Shown in pieces: positions 32,043 to 42,264 of a stretch of DNA of 64,000 nucleotides. A program made the position numbers and the translations under genes. The stretch covers positions 1 through 64,000 of the forward strand of contig NZ_FOGI01000020.1 in the NCBI RefSeq assembly GCF_900111175.1, written 5' to 3'. The stretch comes from Actinokineospora terrae (GTDB lineage: Bacteria > Actinomycetota > Actinomycetes > Mycobacteriales > Pseudonocardiaceae). Position 1 is the stretch's first letter. The number at the start of each line of letters is the position of its first letter. The notes under the pieces were generated by a model. It had not been told where the DNA came from. It did no database searches and saw only the letters and a program-made list of their open reading frames with translations.

Positions 32043-34721
32043 TCAGCCGCTGGAGCGGAGCCTGCGCGGCCCGCTGTCGTGCTTGGACGGCGGAGGGCCG
32101 ACGGTGACGCGGCCGCCGGTCACGTACGCGCCCGCGGCGGAGGCGAGGATCGGCTCGACCATGAGGCCGCGGATCTCCGGGATGTCCTCGGCCATCGCCG
32201 AGACCCGCAGCACCAGGCGTTGCAGCGCGGCGAGGTCGGCCGGTTCACCACCCGCGTAGCCCGCGAGGAGCGGGGCGGCGCGGGGGGACCGGATCAGGCC
32301 CGCGGCGTCGGTGTCGGTCAGCGGGACGGCGCGGTAGGCGCGGTCACCGAGCAGGTTGCTGACCACACCGGCGAGGCCGAAGGACACCACGGTGCCGAAC
32401 GACGGGTCGTCCTGGAGGCCGATGCTGCACGAGTTGCCCTTCGGGGCCATCCGCTGCACGTAGACCTCGGGAACGCCGGAGACGAGCCTGAGTTCGGCGT
32501 AGGCGTTGCGGATGGCGTCTTCCGCGGTCAGGTCCAAGCGCACGCCCACGAGGTCGCTGCGGTGGCGGAACTGTCTGCTCGCGGTCTTCATCACCACCGG
32601 TAGACCGAGTTCGGCACCCGCCGCGACGGCGGCGTCAGGGTCTGACACGACGTGGAACGGCATAACCTCGATGCCGTAGGCGCCGAGAAGCGCGATCACC
32701 TCGTCGTCGGTTAGCTCTACCTCGGTGGGTTCTCTAGTCAGCGCTGCTTCGACGATGGACTTGGCCGCCGCGGGATCGATGTCCGCCGGGCGAACGAAGA
32801 TCCCTGGGGGCGACGATCTCCAGCGGGCGTAAGTGGTGGCTCGTGCCAGTGCGAGCGCGGCGCGTTCAGGGCTCGGGTAGGACGGGATCGAGCCGTGCGT
32901 GGGAGCACCATCTGGGCCTAGGACGGCCAACTCCGCCGGGATCCCATCTGCGGCCAGGAAGGTCGAGACGATTGGTTTCGTGCCGGCTTCCGGTAGTCCT
33001 TCCGCAGCCTCTCTTAGGGCTCGCGCGTAGGTGGTGCCGGGGATCGCCAACGGTGGCACGAACACGACGATGAGCGCGTCAACCTCTTCCCGGCGAAGAG
33101 CGTCAGCGACTGCTGCTGCGAAGGTGTCCGGCCCGGCTTGCGCGCCCACATCTACCGGATCACCGGCAAGAACCAATCCTTGCCCTAGAGCCGCATCGGC
33201 GGCCAAGACCCCGATAGCCGAAGAGTTGCCGACTACCGCAACGCGTTCGCCTGGAGGCAACGGTTGGTGGGCGAGCAGCAGGGCAGTGTCGAAGAGTTGG
33301 GCGATGGACTCGACGCGGATGACGCCTGCCTGTTCGAACAGTGCCTGCACGCTGGCGTCGTCAACGGCCACTCCTGTCTTGGCCAACGCCGGTAGAACCG
33401 TGTTGCGGCCCGACTTGACCACGACGACAGGCTTGCTGCGCCCCAGTCTCCGCGCGAGGCGGGCGAACTTGCGCGGATTGCCGAAGGACTCAAGGTAGAG
33501 CAGGACGACATCGGTAGCCGGGTCGGTTTCCCAGTACTGCAAGAGGTCATTGCCCGAGACATCCGCGCGGTTACCGGCGGAGACGAAAGTGGACAGACCC
33601 AAACCTCGTGCGGCAGCGTCAGCGAGGATGGCCGTGCCTAGAGCGCCTGACTGGCAGAAGAAGCCCGTACGACCCGGCCCCGGCAAGGTCGGTGCGAGTG
33701 TGGCGTTGAGGCGCACAGCGGGGTCCAGGTTCACCACGCCGAGCGCGTTAGGGCCAACGACCCGCATGCCGTGCGCCCTGGCCTCGTCGACCAGCCTCCG
33801 TTCGGCACCGCGGCCGCCCGGCCCGGTCTCGCCGAAGCCGGAACTGACGACCACCAGCGTCTTGACGCCCTTGGCCAGGCAGGCGTCCATCACCTCGTCG
33901 ACCCCGGCGGCGGGCACGGCCACGACCGCGAGGTCGACCGGGTCGGGGATGTCCAGCACGGTCGGGTAGGCGCGGACGCCCCGCACCGACTTGTGCTCCG
34001 GGTTGACCGGGAACACCGGCCCGGTGAAGTCGGCGGCCAGCAGGTTGCCCAGCACGGCGTTGCCGATCTTCGCGCGGTCGGTCGACGCGCCGATCACCGC
34101 CACCGACCTCGGGTGCAGCAGGTTGTGCACGCTGCGCGCCTCGGCGGCCTGCTCGCGCGACCACGCCACCGCCACCGAGGCCTCGGTGAGGTCGACGGCG
34201 AACTCCAGGTGCAGCACGCCCTCGTCGAAGGCCCGGCTGACCTGGTAGCCCGCGTCCCGGAACACCCGGACCATCTGGGCGTTCTCGGCGAGCACCTCGG
34301 CCTCGAACCGGCCGACCCCGCGCTCCCTGGCCGCCGCGGCGAGGTGTTCGAGCAGGATCGACCCCAGGCCGCGGCCCTGGTGGCCGTCCTGCACGACGAA
34401 CGCGACCTCCGCGGAGTCACCGCCGGGCAACCGCTCATACCGGCCGACAGCCACGATGTCGTCACCGAGGAGGGCGACGAACGCGACGCGATCGTGGTGG
34501 TCGACGGTGCTGAACCGCGCGAGGTCCTTGTCCGGGATCATCGGGTACGGCCCGAAGTACCGGAAGTACCTGGTGCGTTCGGACAACCTGCCGTGGAAGG
34601 CCCGGAGCGCCTCGGCGTCCGAGGGCACTATCGGACGCAAGTGGACGGTACCGCCATCTGAGAGCACCACATCGGCCTCCCACTGCGGCGGGTAGGCGAA
34701 GGGGTCGCGCTCGTCGGCCAT
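32043..34721 (-). CDS. Pat-like protein lysine acetyltransferase (GNAT fused to acyl-CoA synthetase-like domain)
   Basis: An 892-residue fusion. An N-terminal GNAT domain (about 1-190: FVVQDGHQGRGLGSILLEHLA acetyl-CoA site) precedes a CoA-binding domain (SVAVIGASTDRAKIGNAVLG), succinyl-CoA-synthetase-like domains and a C-terminal ATP-grasp domain (GLPVVMKTASRQFRHRSDL). The phospho-His position of true acyl-CoA ligases (S-H-T-G) reads ALAKTGVAVDD with Lys448, so ligase activity is probably lost, as in regulatory Pat enzymes. GNAT-first order matches the Streptomyces type. It follows acuC with a one-base gap, making a writer/eraser pair. Typical targets are AMP-forming acyl-CoA synthetases. Confidence 0.9.
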   Translation of the reverse strand: MADERDPFAYPPQWEADVVLSDGGTVHLRPIVPSDAEALRAFHGRLSERTRYFRYFGPYPMIPDKDLARFSTVDHHDRVAFVALLGDDIVAVGRYERLPGGDSAEVAFVVQDGHQGRGLGSILLEHLAAAARERGVGRFEAEVLAENAQMVRVFRDAGYQVSRAFDEGVLHLEFAVDLTEASVAVAWSREQAAEARSVHNLLHPRSVAVIGASTDRAKIGNAVLGNLLAADFTGPVFPVNPEHKSVRGVRAYPTVLDIPDPVDLAVVAVPAAGVDEVMDACLAKGVKTLVVVSSGFGETGPGGRGAERRLVDEARAHGMRVVGPNALGVVNLDPAVRLNATLAPTLPGPGRTGFFCQSGALGTAILADAAARGLGLSTFVSAGNRADVSGNDLLQYWETDPATDVVLLYLESFGNPRKFARLARRLGRSKPVVVVKSGRNTVLPALAKTGVAVDDASVQALFEQAGVIRVESIAQLFDTALLLAHQPLPPGERVAVVGNSSAIGVLAADAALGQGLVLAGDPVDVGAQAGPDTFAAAVADALRREEVDALIVVFVPPLAIPGTTYARALREAAEGLPEAGTKPIVSTFLAADGIPAELAVLGPDGAPTHGSIPSYPSPERAALALARATTYARWRSSPPGIFVRPADIDPAAAKSIVEAALTREPTEVELTDDEVIALLGAYGIEVMPFHVVSDPDAAVAAGAELGLPVVMKTASRQFRHRSDLVGVRLDLTAEDAIRNAYAELRLVSGVPEVYVQRMAPKGNSCSIGLQDDPSFGTVVSFGLAGVVSNLLGDRAYRAVPLTDTDAAGLIRSPRAAPLLAGYAGGEPADLAALQRLVLRVSAMAEDIPEIRGLMVEPILASAAGAYVTGGRVTVGPPPSKHDSGPRRLRSSG

Positions 34722-34722
34722 G

Positions 34723-35904
34723 TCAGTCCCTGGGGTCGTCAGGGTCCAGGCCGTGCAACGGGAAGACAGCCCGACGCACGTCCCGGATCACGGTGTCCAC
34801 TGGCTGCTCCCGCCCACCACCCCAACGCTGGAAGGCAACGTCAACGCCGTCCCCCATCACCGACGGCAACACCACGTCAGGCGAGAGCTTGCGCACCGTG
34901 GTGGCCCAGTCGACCGGGACGGAGGTCTCGACGGGGATATCCGTATCGAGCACGGTGGCCAGCAGGTGCGTCCACGAGCGTGGCACTACCCGCAGCAGTT
35001 CATAACCGCCGCCGCCCATGACTAGCCACTTGCCGTCCGTGTACCGCGCCGCGAGGTCGCGCAACGTCCGGTAGATCTCACGGTGCCCATCGACAGTCAG
35101 CGCTAGGTCAGCAAGTGGATCCTCTACGTGTGTGTCCACTCCGCACTGGGTCACCAACACCTGCGGCCGGAACGCCCCCAGCAGCGAGGGCACGGTCGCG
35201 TGGAACGCCCGCAGCCACTCGGCGTCCTTGGTCCCCGGCGACAGCGGCACGTTGACCGAGGTCCCCTGCGCCCCCGGCCCGCCGAGTTCGGTGACCGACC
35301 CGGTCCCGGGCCACAGCGTCGCCGGGTGCTGGTGCAGCGAGACGGTCAGCACGCGCGGGTCGTCGTAGAAGACGGTCTGCACCCCGTCGCCGTGGTGCAC
35401 GTCGACGTCGAGGTAGGCGATCCGGTCGAACCCGTTGTCCAGCAGCCAGGAGATCGCCACCGCGCAGTCGTTGTAGACGCAGAACCCGGCGGCCCGGTCC
35501 GGCATCGCGTGGTGCAGCCCGCCCGCCAGGTTGACCGCCCGGTCGGCCCGCCCCTCGGCGATGCACCGGGCAGCCGCCAACGACCCGCCGACCACCAGCG
35601 CGGACGCGGCGTGCATCTGGTCGAACACGGGGTTGTCGGACGTTCCCAGCCCGTGGCCGACGTCCCAGGAGGCCATCGGCGCCTCCCGCACCGCCGCCAC
35701 GTAGTCCGGCCGGTGCACCCGTCCGATCTCCACGTCGCCCGCGGGCTCCGGTGCCACCGGCTCGACCCCGTCGAGCACCCCCAGCGCCCGGCTCAACCGC
35801 ATGGTCAACTCGAGGCGGACGGGGTTGAACGGGTGATCGCCGCCAAGGTCGTACCCCAACAACGCGGGGTCCCACACCACGGCCGCACCAACCCGATCAC
35901 CCAT
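34723..35904 (-). CDS. acuC: AcuC-family deacetylase (class I histone deacetylase fold)
   Basis: A 393-residue zinc hydrolase predicted to remove acetyl groups from lysines, in Bacillus reactivating acetyl-CoA synthetase. The motifs are GGLHHAMPDRAAGFCVYNDC, AYLDVDVHHGDGVQTVFYDD with metal-binding Asp and His, VSLHQHP, and VTQCGVDTHVEDPLADL, then GGGGYELLRVVPRSW. Full length for the family. It is immediately upstream of the Pat-like gene (TGACATG junction), so both are coexpressed. Confidence 0.93.
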   Translation of the reverse strand: MGDRVGAAVVWDPALLGYDLGGDHPFNPVRLELTMRLSRALGVLDGVEPVAPEPAGDVEIGRVHRPDYVAAVREAPMASWDVGHGLGTSDNPVFDQMHAASALVVGGSLAAARCIAEGRADRAVNLAGGLHHAMPDRAAGFCVYNDCAVAISWLLDNGFDRIAYLDVDVHHGDGVQTVFYDDPRVLTVSLHQHPATLWPGTGSVTELGGPGAQGTSVNVPLSPGTKDAEWLRAFHATVPSLLGAFRPQVLVTQCGVDTHVEDPLADLALTVDGHREIYRTLRDLAARYTDGKWLVMGGGGYELLRVVPRSWTHLLATVLDTDIPVETSVPVDWATTVRKLSPDVVLPSVMGDGVDVAFQRWGGGREQPVDTVIRDVRRAVFPLHGLDPDDPRD

Positions 35905-36020
35905 GCCAGCACCCTAGTCTCCCCGGCGGGCTCCCGCCGTGACCCAGCGGTGATCCCGAGGCGACCCGTACTCCTCGGCAGGGTCAAGTCTTCAGCCCAC
36001 GGCCACCACATCGTGACCAT

Positions 36021-36041
36021 GTCGATCCACGGTGGATCGAC
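36021..36041. terminator. 21-bp inverted repeat between rhodanese and acuC genes
   Basis: GTCGATCCA and TGGATCGAC form a perfect 9-bp stem around CGG, 20 bp after the rhodanese gene ends and 116 bp before acuC starts. It is either the rhodanese terminator or an operator for acuC-pat; the sequence alone does not decide. Confidence 0.5.
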
Positions 36042-36061
36042 GCGGACCAGTGGAGATCGGG

Positions 36062-36925
36062 TCAGTTGTCCCCGGTGGCGGCCGGGCGCCGCGGATCGCG
36101 GCTCCAGTGGGACCAGGAACCGGCGTAGAGGGCGGCCGGTGCGCTGGGCGCGGTGACGCGAGCGACTTCCAGCGCGAGGACGACCGACGCGGCGGTCACC
36201 CCTGAGCCGCAGTAGGCGCCCACGGACTGGCCGAGCACGCCCAACTCCGCGAACCGGGCCGCCAGCAGGTCAGGAGCGAGCCAACGGCCGTCTGGGCCGG
36301 TGTGCCCGGCGAACGGCGCGTTGACGGCGCCCGGCACGTGCCCGGCCCTCGGGTCGATCGGCTCGACCTCGCCGCGGTAGCGCTCGGGTGCGCGGGCGTC
36401 GAGCAGGACACCGTCGACCGCCAGCGCCGCGGCCTCGTCCGCGTCGAGCACGGGCATCGCGCCGGGGCGCACCTCGACGTCACCCGGTTCAGGTGATGGC
36501 TCCACCGCGCTGATCTCGCCGCCGCCCGCCACCCAGGCCGCGTAACCGCCGTCGAGGACGGCCACCTCGGTGTGGCCGGACCACCGCAACAGCCACCAGG
36601 CCCGCGCGGCCACCGACCCGTTGTCGGCGTCATAGACGACAACGGGGTGCCCCGCGCGCACGCCCGCCGCCCGCAGCGCGGCCTGCAAGTCGTGCGGTTG
36701 CGGCAACGGGTGTCGACCGCCGTCTCCCGGCGGGGCGGCCAGATCCCGGTCCAGGTCCAGGAAAACGGCACCTGGCAGGTGTCCCGCGGTGTAGTCGTCG
36801 CGGGCGGGTGGGCCGCCGAGGCGCCAGCGGACATCCAGCAACACGGGCCGGGCGTCACTGTCGAGAAGCGACACCAGTTCGGCGGTCGACACGAGTGCCG
36901 AGGAGAAGACGCTCACCCCCGACAT
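36062..36925 (-). CDS. sseA: Thiosulfate/3-mercaptopyruvate sulfurtransferase (tandem rhodanese)
   Basis: A 287-residue two-rhodanese-domain enzyme that transfers sulfane sulfur to cyanide or thiols. The inactive N-terminal domain has PVLLDVRWRLGGPPARDDYT, GHLPGAVFLDLDRDLAAPPG and VVYDADNGSVAARAWWLLRW. The active C-terminal domain has LLDARAPERYRGEVEPIDPR, GHVPGAVNAPF and the catalytic loop AYCGSGVTA with the active Cys. Length fits SseA. It is monocistronic by position and diverges from ideR. Confidence 0.9.
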   Translation of the reverse strand: MSGVSVFSSALVSTAELVSLLDSDARPVLLDVRWRLGGPPARDDYTAGHLPGAVFLDLDRDLAAPPGDGGRHPLPQPHDLQAALRAAGVRAGHPVVVYDADNGSVAARAWWLLRWSGHTEVAVLDGGYAAWVAGGGEISAVEPSPEPGDVEVRPGAMPVLDADEAAALAVDGVLLDARAPERYRGEVEPIDPRAGHVPGAVNAPFAGHTGPDGRWLAPDLLAARFAELGVLGQSVGAYCGSGVTAASVVLALEVARVTAPSAPAALYAGSWSHWSRDPRRPAATGDN

Positions 36926-37018
36926 CCTGCCGGCCCGGGCCAGTGGTCACTGCCTGCTACTACCCCGCTGCTCTGTCGGAGCGAGCGACTAACATGGAGG
37001 TGACGAAGGGGAACCGGC

Positions 37019-37713
37019 GTGAACGATCTCATCGACACCACCGAGATGTACCTCCGCACCATCTACGAGCTCGAGGAGGAGGGCGTCGTCCCCCTGCGTG
37101 CCCGCATCGCCGAACGACTGGGCCAGAGCGGCCCGACGGTGAGCCAGACGGTGGGCCGCATGGAGCGCGACGGCCTCGTCGTCGTCGCGGGCGACCGGCA
37201 CCTCGAGCTCACCGACCACGGCCGCTCGCTGGCCGTCGCGGTGATGCGCAAGCACCGGCTCGCCGAGCGCCTGCTGGTCGACGTGATCGGCCTGGAGTGG
37301 GAGCACGTGCACAGCGAGGCGTGCCGCTGGGAGCACGTGATGAGCGAGGCGGTGGAGCGCAAGCTGGTGAAGCTGCTCGGCCACCCGACCACCTCGCCCT
37401 ACGGCAACCCGATCCCCGGCCTGGACAAGCTCGGCGAGGGCGACGAGCCGGCCCCGCCGATCGAGGCGGGCCTGGTGCGCGTCGACGAGGTCTCCCGCCG
37501 CGGCGGTGGCCGGGTCGAGGTGCGCCGGATCGCCGAGCACATCCAGATGGACCCCGACCTGATGACCGAGCTGAAGTCGGTCGGAGCACTGCCGGGCAAC
37601 GTGATCGAGGTCGGCCCGGCCAACCAGGACGGCAGCGGCATCCCGATCACCGGCGCGGGCACCACGGCCGAGCTGAGCCCGACGATGCTGCACGCGGTGC
37701 TGGCCCGACTGCT

Positions 37714-37717
<4 letters not shown>
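37019..37717 (+). CDS. ideR: Iron-dependent repressor IdeR/DtxR
   Basis: A 232-residue metal-dependent repressor. The winged-helix N-terminus (DTTEMYLRTIYELEEEGVVP, then SGPTVSQTVGRMERDGLV) is followed by the metal-binding dimerisation domain. Metal ligands occur at exactly the DtxR numbers: His79, Glu83, His98, Cys102, Glu105, His106. A C-terminal SH3-like domain is present. With Fe(II) it represses siderophore and uptake genes in related species. The GTG start follows AAGGGGAA. It overlaps galK by GTGA. sigB, ideR/dtxR and galE are neighbours in Corynebacterium too, which supports orthology. Confidence 0.96.
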
Positions 37718-39228
<1,511 letters not shown>

Positions 39229-39304
39229 GCCGACCGACAAGACGAACAGCCAGACCACGACCAGTGCGGCACCCAGCGCACGGACAAGCAAGAGGAGGAC
39301 GACG

Positions 39305-40261
39305 GTGAAGCTGCTCGTGACGGGCGGGGCCGGGTATGTCGGCAGTGTGTGCGCGGCGCGGTTGGTGGAGACCGGGCACGAGGTCGTGGTGGTCGACGAC
39401 CTGTCGACCGGCCACGCCGACGCGGTGCCCGACGGCGCCACCTTCGTCCAGGCCGACATCGCCGACGTGGCGGCCGACCTGCTCACCGGCGGCTTCGACG
39501 GCGTGCTGCACTTCGCGGCCAAGTCACTGGTCGGCGAGTCCATGGCGGACCCGGCCAAGTACTGGGCGGGCAACGTCCTCACCTCCCTTCGGTTGCTCGA
39601 CGCGATGCGCGACAACGGCGTGCCCCGCCTGGTCTTCTCGTCCACAGCGGCCACCTACGGCGAGCCGGAGCAGATCCCGATCCTGGAGACCGCCCCGACC
39701 CGCCCGACCAACACCTACGGCGCGACCAAGCTCGCGATCGACCACGCCATCACCTCCTACGCCACGGCCCACGGCATCGCCGCGGTCAGCCTGCGGTACT
39801 TCAACGTCGCGGGTGCCTACGGCCGCTTCGGTGAGCGGCACACGACCGAGACCCACCTGATCCCGATCGTGCTGCAGGTCGCCCTGGGCACCCGTCCCGC
39901 CATCTCCATCTACGGCGACGACTACCCCACCGCGGACGGCACCTGCGTCCGCGACTACATCCACGTGCTCGACCTCGCCGAGGCCCACCTGCTCGCGCTG
40001 GCCAACACCAGGGCGGGCGAGCACCAGGTCTACAACCTCGGCACCGGCACCGGTTTCTCCAACCGCGAGGTCGTGCAGACCTGCCGCGACGTCACCGGCC
40101 ACCCGATCCCCGCCGACTTCGCCCCGCGCCGCGCGGGCGACCCCGCCGTCCTCGTCGCCAGTGCCACCGCCGCCGCCGAGAACCTCGGCTGGAAGCCGGA
40201 GCGCACCGACCTCCACACCATCATCACCGACGCCTGGACCTTCACCCGCGACCGCGCCTGA
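39305..40261 (+). CDS. galE: UDP-glucose 4-epimerase
   Basis: A 318-residue extended short-chain dehydrogenase that interconverts UDP-galactose and UDP-glucose. It has the NAD site VTGGAGYVGSVCAARLVE, the catalytic STAATYG Ser/Thr region and the YGATK catalytic Tyr/Lys pair, followed by LRYFNVAGAYGRFGERH and the late motif CVRDYIHVLDLAEAHLLAL. GTG start with AGAGGAGGA upstream. With galK it covers two Leloir steps; galT is not in the window. The dtxR-galE proximity resembles corynebacteria. Confidence 0.94.
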   Translation: MKLLVTGGAGYVGSVCAARLVETGHEVVVVDDLSTGHADAVPDGATFVQADIADVAADLLTGGFDGVLHFAAKSLVGESMADPAKYWAGNVLTSLRLLDAMRDNGVPRLVFSSTAATYGEPEQIPILETAPTRPTNTYGATKLAIDHAITSYATAHGIAAVSLRYFNVAGAYGRFGERHTTETHLIPIVLQVALGTRPAISIYGDDYPTADGTCVRDYIHVLDLAEAHLLALANTRAGEHQVYNLGTGTGFSNREVVQTCRDVTGHPIPADFAPRRAGDPAVLVASATAAAENLGWKPERTDLHTIITDAWTFTRDRA

Positions 40262-40535
40262 CCCGCAGCGGCCACGACCGTCCACAACGGACTCGTCGCC
40301 CGGCGATCACCGCCGCACCGCCGTGGCCGACACCCCGCCCACGCGGGCAATCGGCTCACCCGGACAGACCGCCAACGGACGTGGACGGCCGAGGCGACGC
40401 ACCTCCCGCTGCGGCTGAAGACCCGGTCTCCGACCGACAGCTGGACGACCTCGCCCTGGCCAACCTCGACCAGGCCCGGGACCAGCACGGACCACAGCAT
40501 CGTCGGGCGCCAGAGGGTCAGCGGTGGGGAGTCGG

Positions 40536-41546
40536 TCAGCCGGGGCCGGTTCGGGCGTCGGCGATCAGGGTGCGGAGGTCGTCGGGTGGGATGCCGTGGT
40601 GGGCGGCGGAGTCCAGGAGCGCGGCGAGGCTGTGCCGTGGGTTGGCGGCCAGCGCGAGGGCGAGGGCAACCCTCGCGTAGACGCCGTCGCCGCGGAGGTA
40701 TGTGCTGACCGCAAGGTGGACGGCGGGTTCCGCTCGTTCCGGCGCGGGCAGCGCGCGGGTCAGCCTGGTCCACAGGCGCGCGGCGGCCCGGTCCCGGGAA
40801 CCCAGGGCGATGGACAGGCACGCCTCGCGGACCTGCGGGTCGGACAAGGCGACCGCCAGTTGGGCGAGCGTGCTGTCGTCGAGGTCGGGATCGGTCGGCG
40901 CCCGGTCGGTCGGGTGTGGACGGACAGCGGGCGACCGGATCGCGAACTGCTCGACGACGCTGTGGACCAGGGCCACTTTCTCGGCCGTGGTCGACCCGTC
41001 CGCGGTCGCGATCGCGTCGATGAGCGAGGCTCGGCGGTCCAGGTCGTCCTCGGGGTCGGCGGCGAGGGTGTCGGCCATGTCCTCGCGCGAGGCGTAGACG
41101 ACGACACCCTGCACGGTGAACTGGGCGGCGACCGCGGAGCTGTCCGGATCGGCGACCGTGCCGGACAGCTCCGGGCTGGTGTAAGACAGCCACTGACTGC
41201 CCGCTTCGACCGCTCTGGTCCAGAACGCGTGCTCGACGCGAACCCCGACGTCGGCGAGCGCCTCGGTCACCGCCACGACGAACGGTGCGTGCGGCAGCGG
41301 TTCCCGGCCGCCGCCCACCACGACGAGCAGGGCGACGGCGACCTGGTGGCCGGTGATGATCTCGGCGAGGTGCCCGGCCATCGGCACCCGCCCGCGCGGA
41401 CCGGGCAGGTCGACCCGGATGACCGGGCCGACCTCCCCGCTGTCCCGGATGGTCAGCGCGACCAGGGACTCGGTCGGTGCGAAGCCGATGAGGTACGGGA
41501 GCGCGGCGATGATCTGGTCGGTGTGGCGCAGCGTGGTTGTCGTCAT
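40536..41546 (-). CDS. DUF4192 protein
   Basis: A 336-residue actinobacterial protein of unknown function. The DUF4192 signature runs from the start: IIAALPYLIGFAPTESLVAL, then PVIRVDLPGP, VALLVVVGGG, and YLRGDGVYARVALALALAAN near the end. The family shows no known catalytic motif. It is often found close to dtxR/galE or sigB, as here. Two DnaA-box-like sites lie 53-80 bp upstream of the ATG. Confidence 0.88.
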   Translation of the reverse strand: MTTTTLRHTDQIIAALPYLIGFAPTESLVALTIRDSGEVGPVIRVDLPGPRGRVPMAGHLAEIITGHQVAVALLVVVGGGREPLPHAPFVVAVTEALADVGVRVEHAFWTRAVEAGSQWLSYTSPELSGTVADPDSSAVAAQFTVQGVVVYASREDMADTLAADPEDDLDRRASLIDAIATADGSTTAEKVALVHSVVEQFAIRSPAVRPHPTDRAPTDPDLDDSTLAQLAVALSDPQVREACLSIALGSRDRAAARLWTRLTRALPAPERAEPAVHLAVSTYLRGDGVYARVALALALAANPRHSLAALLDSAAHHGIPPDDLRTLIADARTGPG

Positions 41547-41598
41547 GGGACCACTGTGCGCGGCTGGGTGGCCGGGCGGCAGAGGTCATTTCCCGACG

Positions 41599-41626
41599 GT
41601 GGACAACTCGGGGCCATGTGGACAAC
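41599..41626 (-). promoter_or_regulatory. Two DnaA-box-like sites upstream of DUF4192
   Basis: On the minus strand TTGTCCACA (41618-41626) is a perfect actinobacterial DnaA box, and TTGTCCACC (41599-41607) is one base off. They are 19 bp apart inside a direct repeat of TGGACAACTCGG. They sit between the DUF4192 start and the end of the M23 gene, where the DUF4192 promoter should be. DnaA or another protein may regulate it. Confidence 0.45.
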
Positions 41627-41646
41627 TCGGCCGCGGCGCCGGTGGG

Positions 41647-42162
41647 TCAGCAGGTGTTGCGGCTGGTGTAGGCGCGGGTTCCCCAGTACAGGGCCTGCGT
41701 CCCGTTGAACACGGCCTTCTGCGCGGATCCGTTGAGGGTCTGCTCGAAGTGCAGGTGCGGCCCGGTGGACCCGCCGGTGCTCCCGACGTTGCCGATCAGC
41801 TGGCCCCGCGAGACGTTCTGCCCGACCGAGACGCGTTGCGCCGACAGGTGCGCGTACCGGCTGCGCCAACCGGAACCGTGGTCGATCTCGATCCACCGGC
41901 CGTAGCTGACGCTACCTTCGTTGTCCACTCGCGACACCCGACCGGCGGCCGAGGCCACTACGGCGTCGCCGTCGTCGTTGGCGCGGTTGAAGTCCACCGC
42001 GTTGGCAGGGCTGTGGTTGGTACGGGTCTGCCCGTCCCACACCTGCCCGCACGGGAACGGGACCTGGAACGCGGGCGCCGCCGAGGCGACTCCCCCGCCG
42101 AACACGAGGAGAGCCGCCGCGACGGCGGTCGTGCTTGCCACAGCGACCATGGATCGGATCAT
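41647..42162 (-). CDS. Secreted M23-family (LytM-like) protein
   Basis: A 171-residue exported protein with a Sec signal peptide cleaved after ASA at about residue 28. The M23 fold carries the zinc ligands: NHSPANAVDF (His and Asp) and TGPHLHFE (HxH). It has no extra wall-binding domain, so it is a minimal secreted endopeptidase candidate acting on peptidoglycan crosslinks, or on small peptides. The C-terminal Cys may pair with the Cys of VPFPCGQVW. Confidence 0.87.
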   Translation of the reverse strand: MIRSMVAVASTTAVAAALLVFGGGVASAAPAFQVPFPCGQVWDGQTRTNHSPANAVDFNRANDDGDAVVASAAGRVSRVDNEGSVSYGRWIEIDHGSGWRSRYAHLSAQRVSVGQNVSRGQLIGNVGSTGGSTGPHLHFEQTLNGSAQKAVFNGTQALYWGTRAYTSRNTC

Positions 42163-42264
42163 TCGCCACCTCCACTGGGGAACGTCGCGAACGATCCGAC
42201 CATGGTCCTCACGGCGAGAGGAACACCCACGAACCCCTAGAGGATCGTGTCAACACCCCACACG

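Noticed and set aside
35905..36061. Inverted repeat at 36021 as an insertion-sequence end
   Set aside because: No transposase, no target duplication and no second copy in the window; a terminator or operator is simpler.
40262..40535. Small open frames between galE and DUF4192
   Set aside because: None has a ribosome site or family similarity; the frames look like extensions of antisense sequence.
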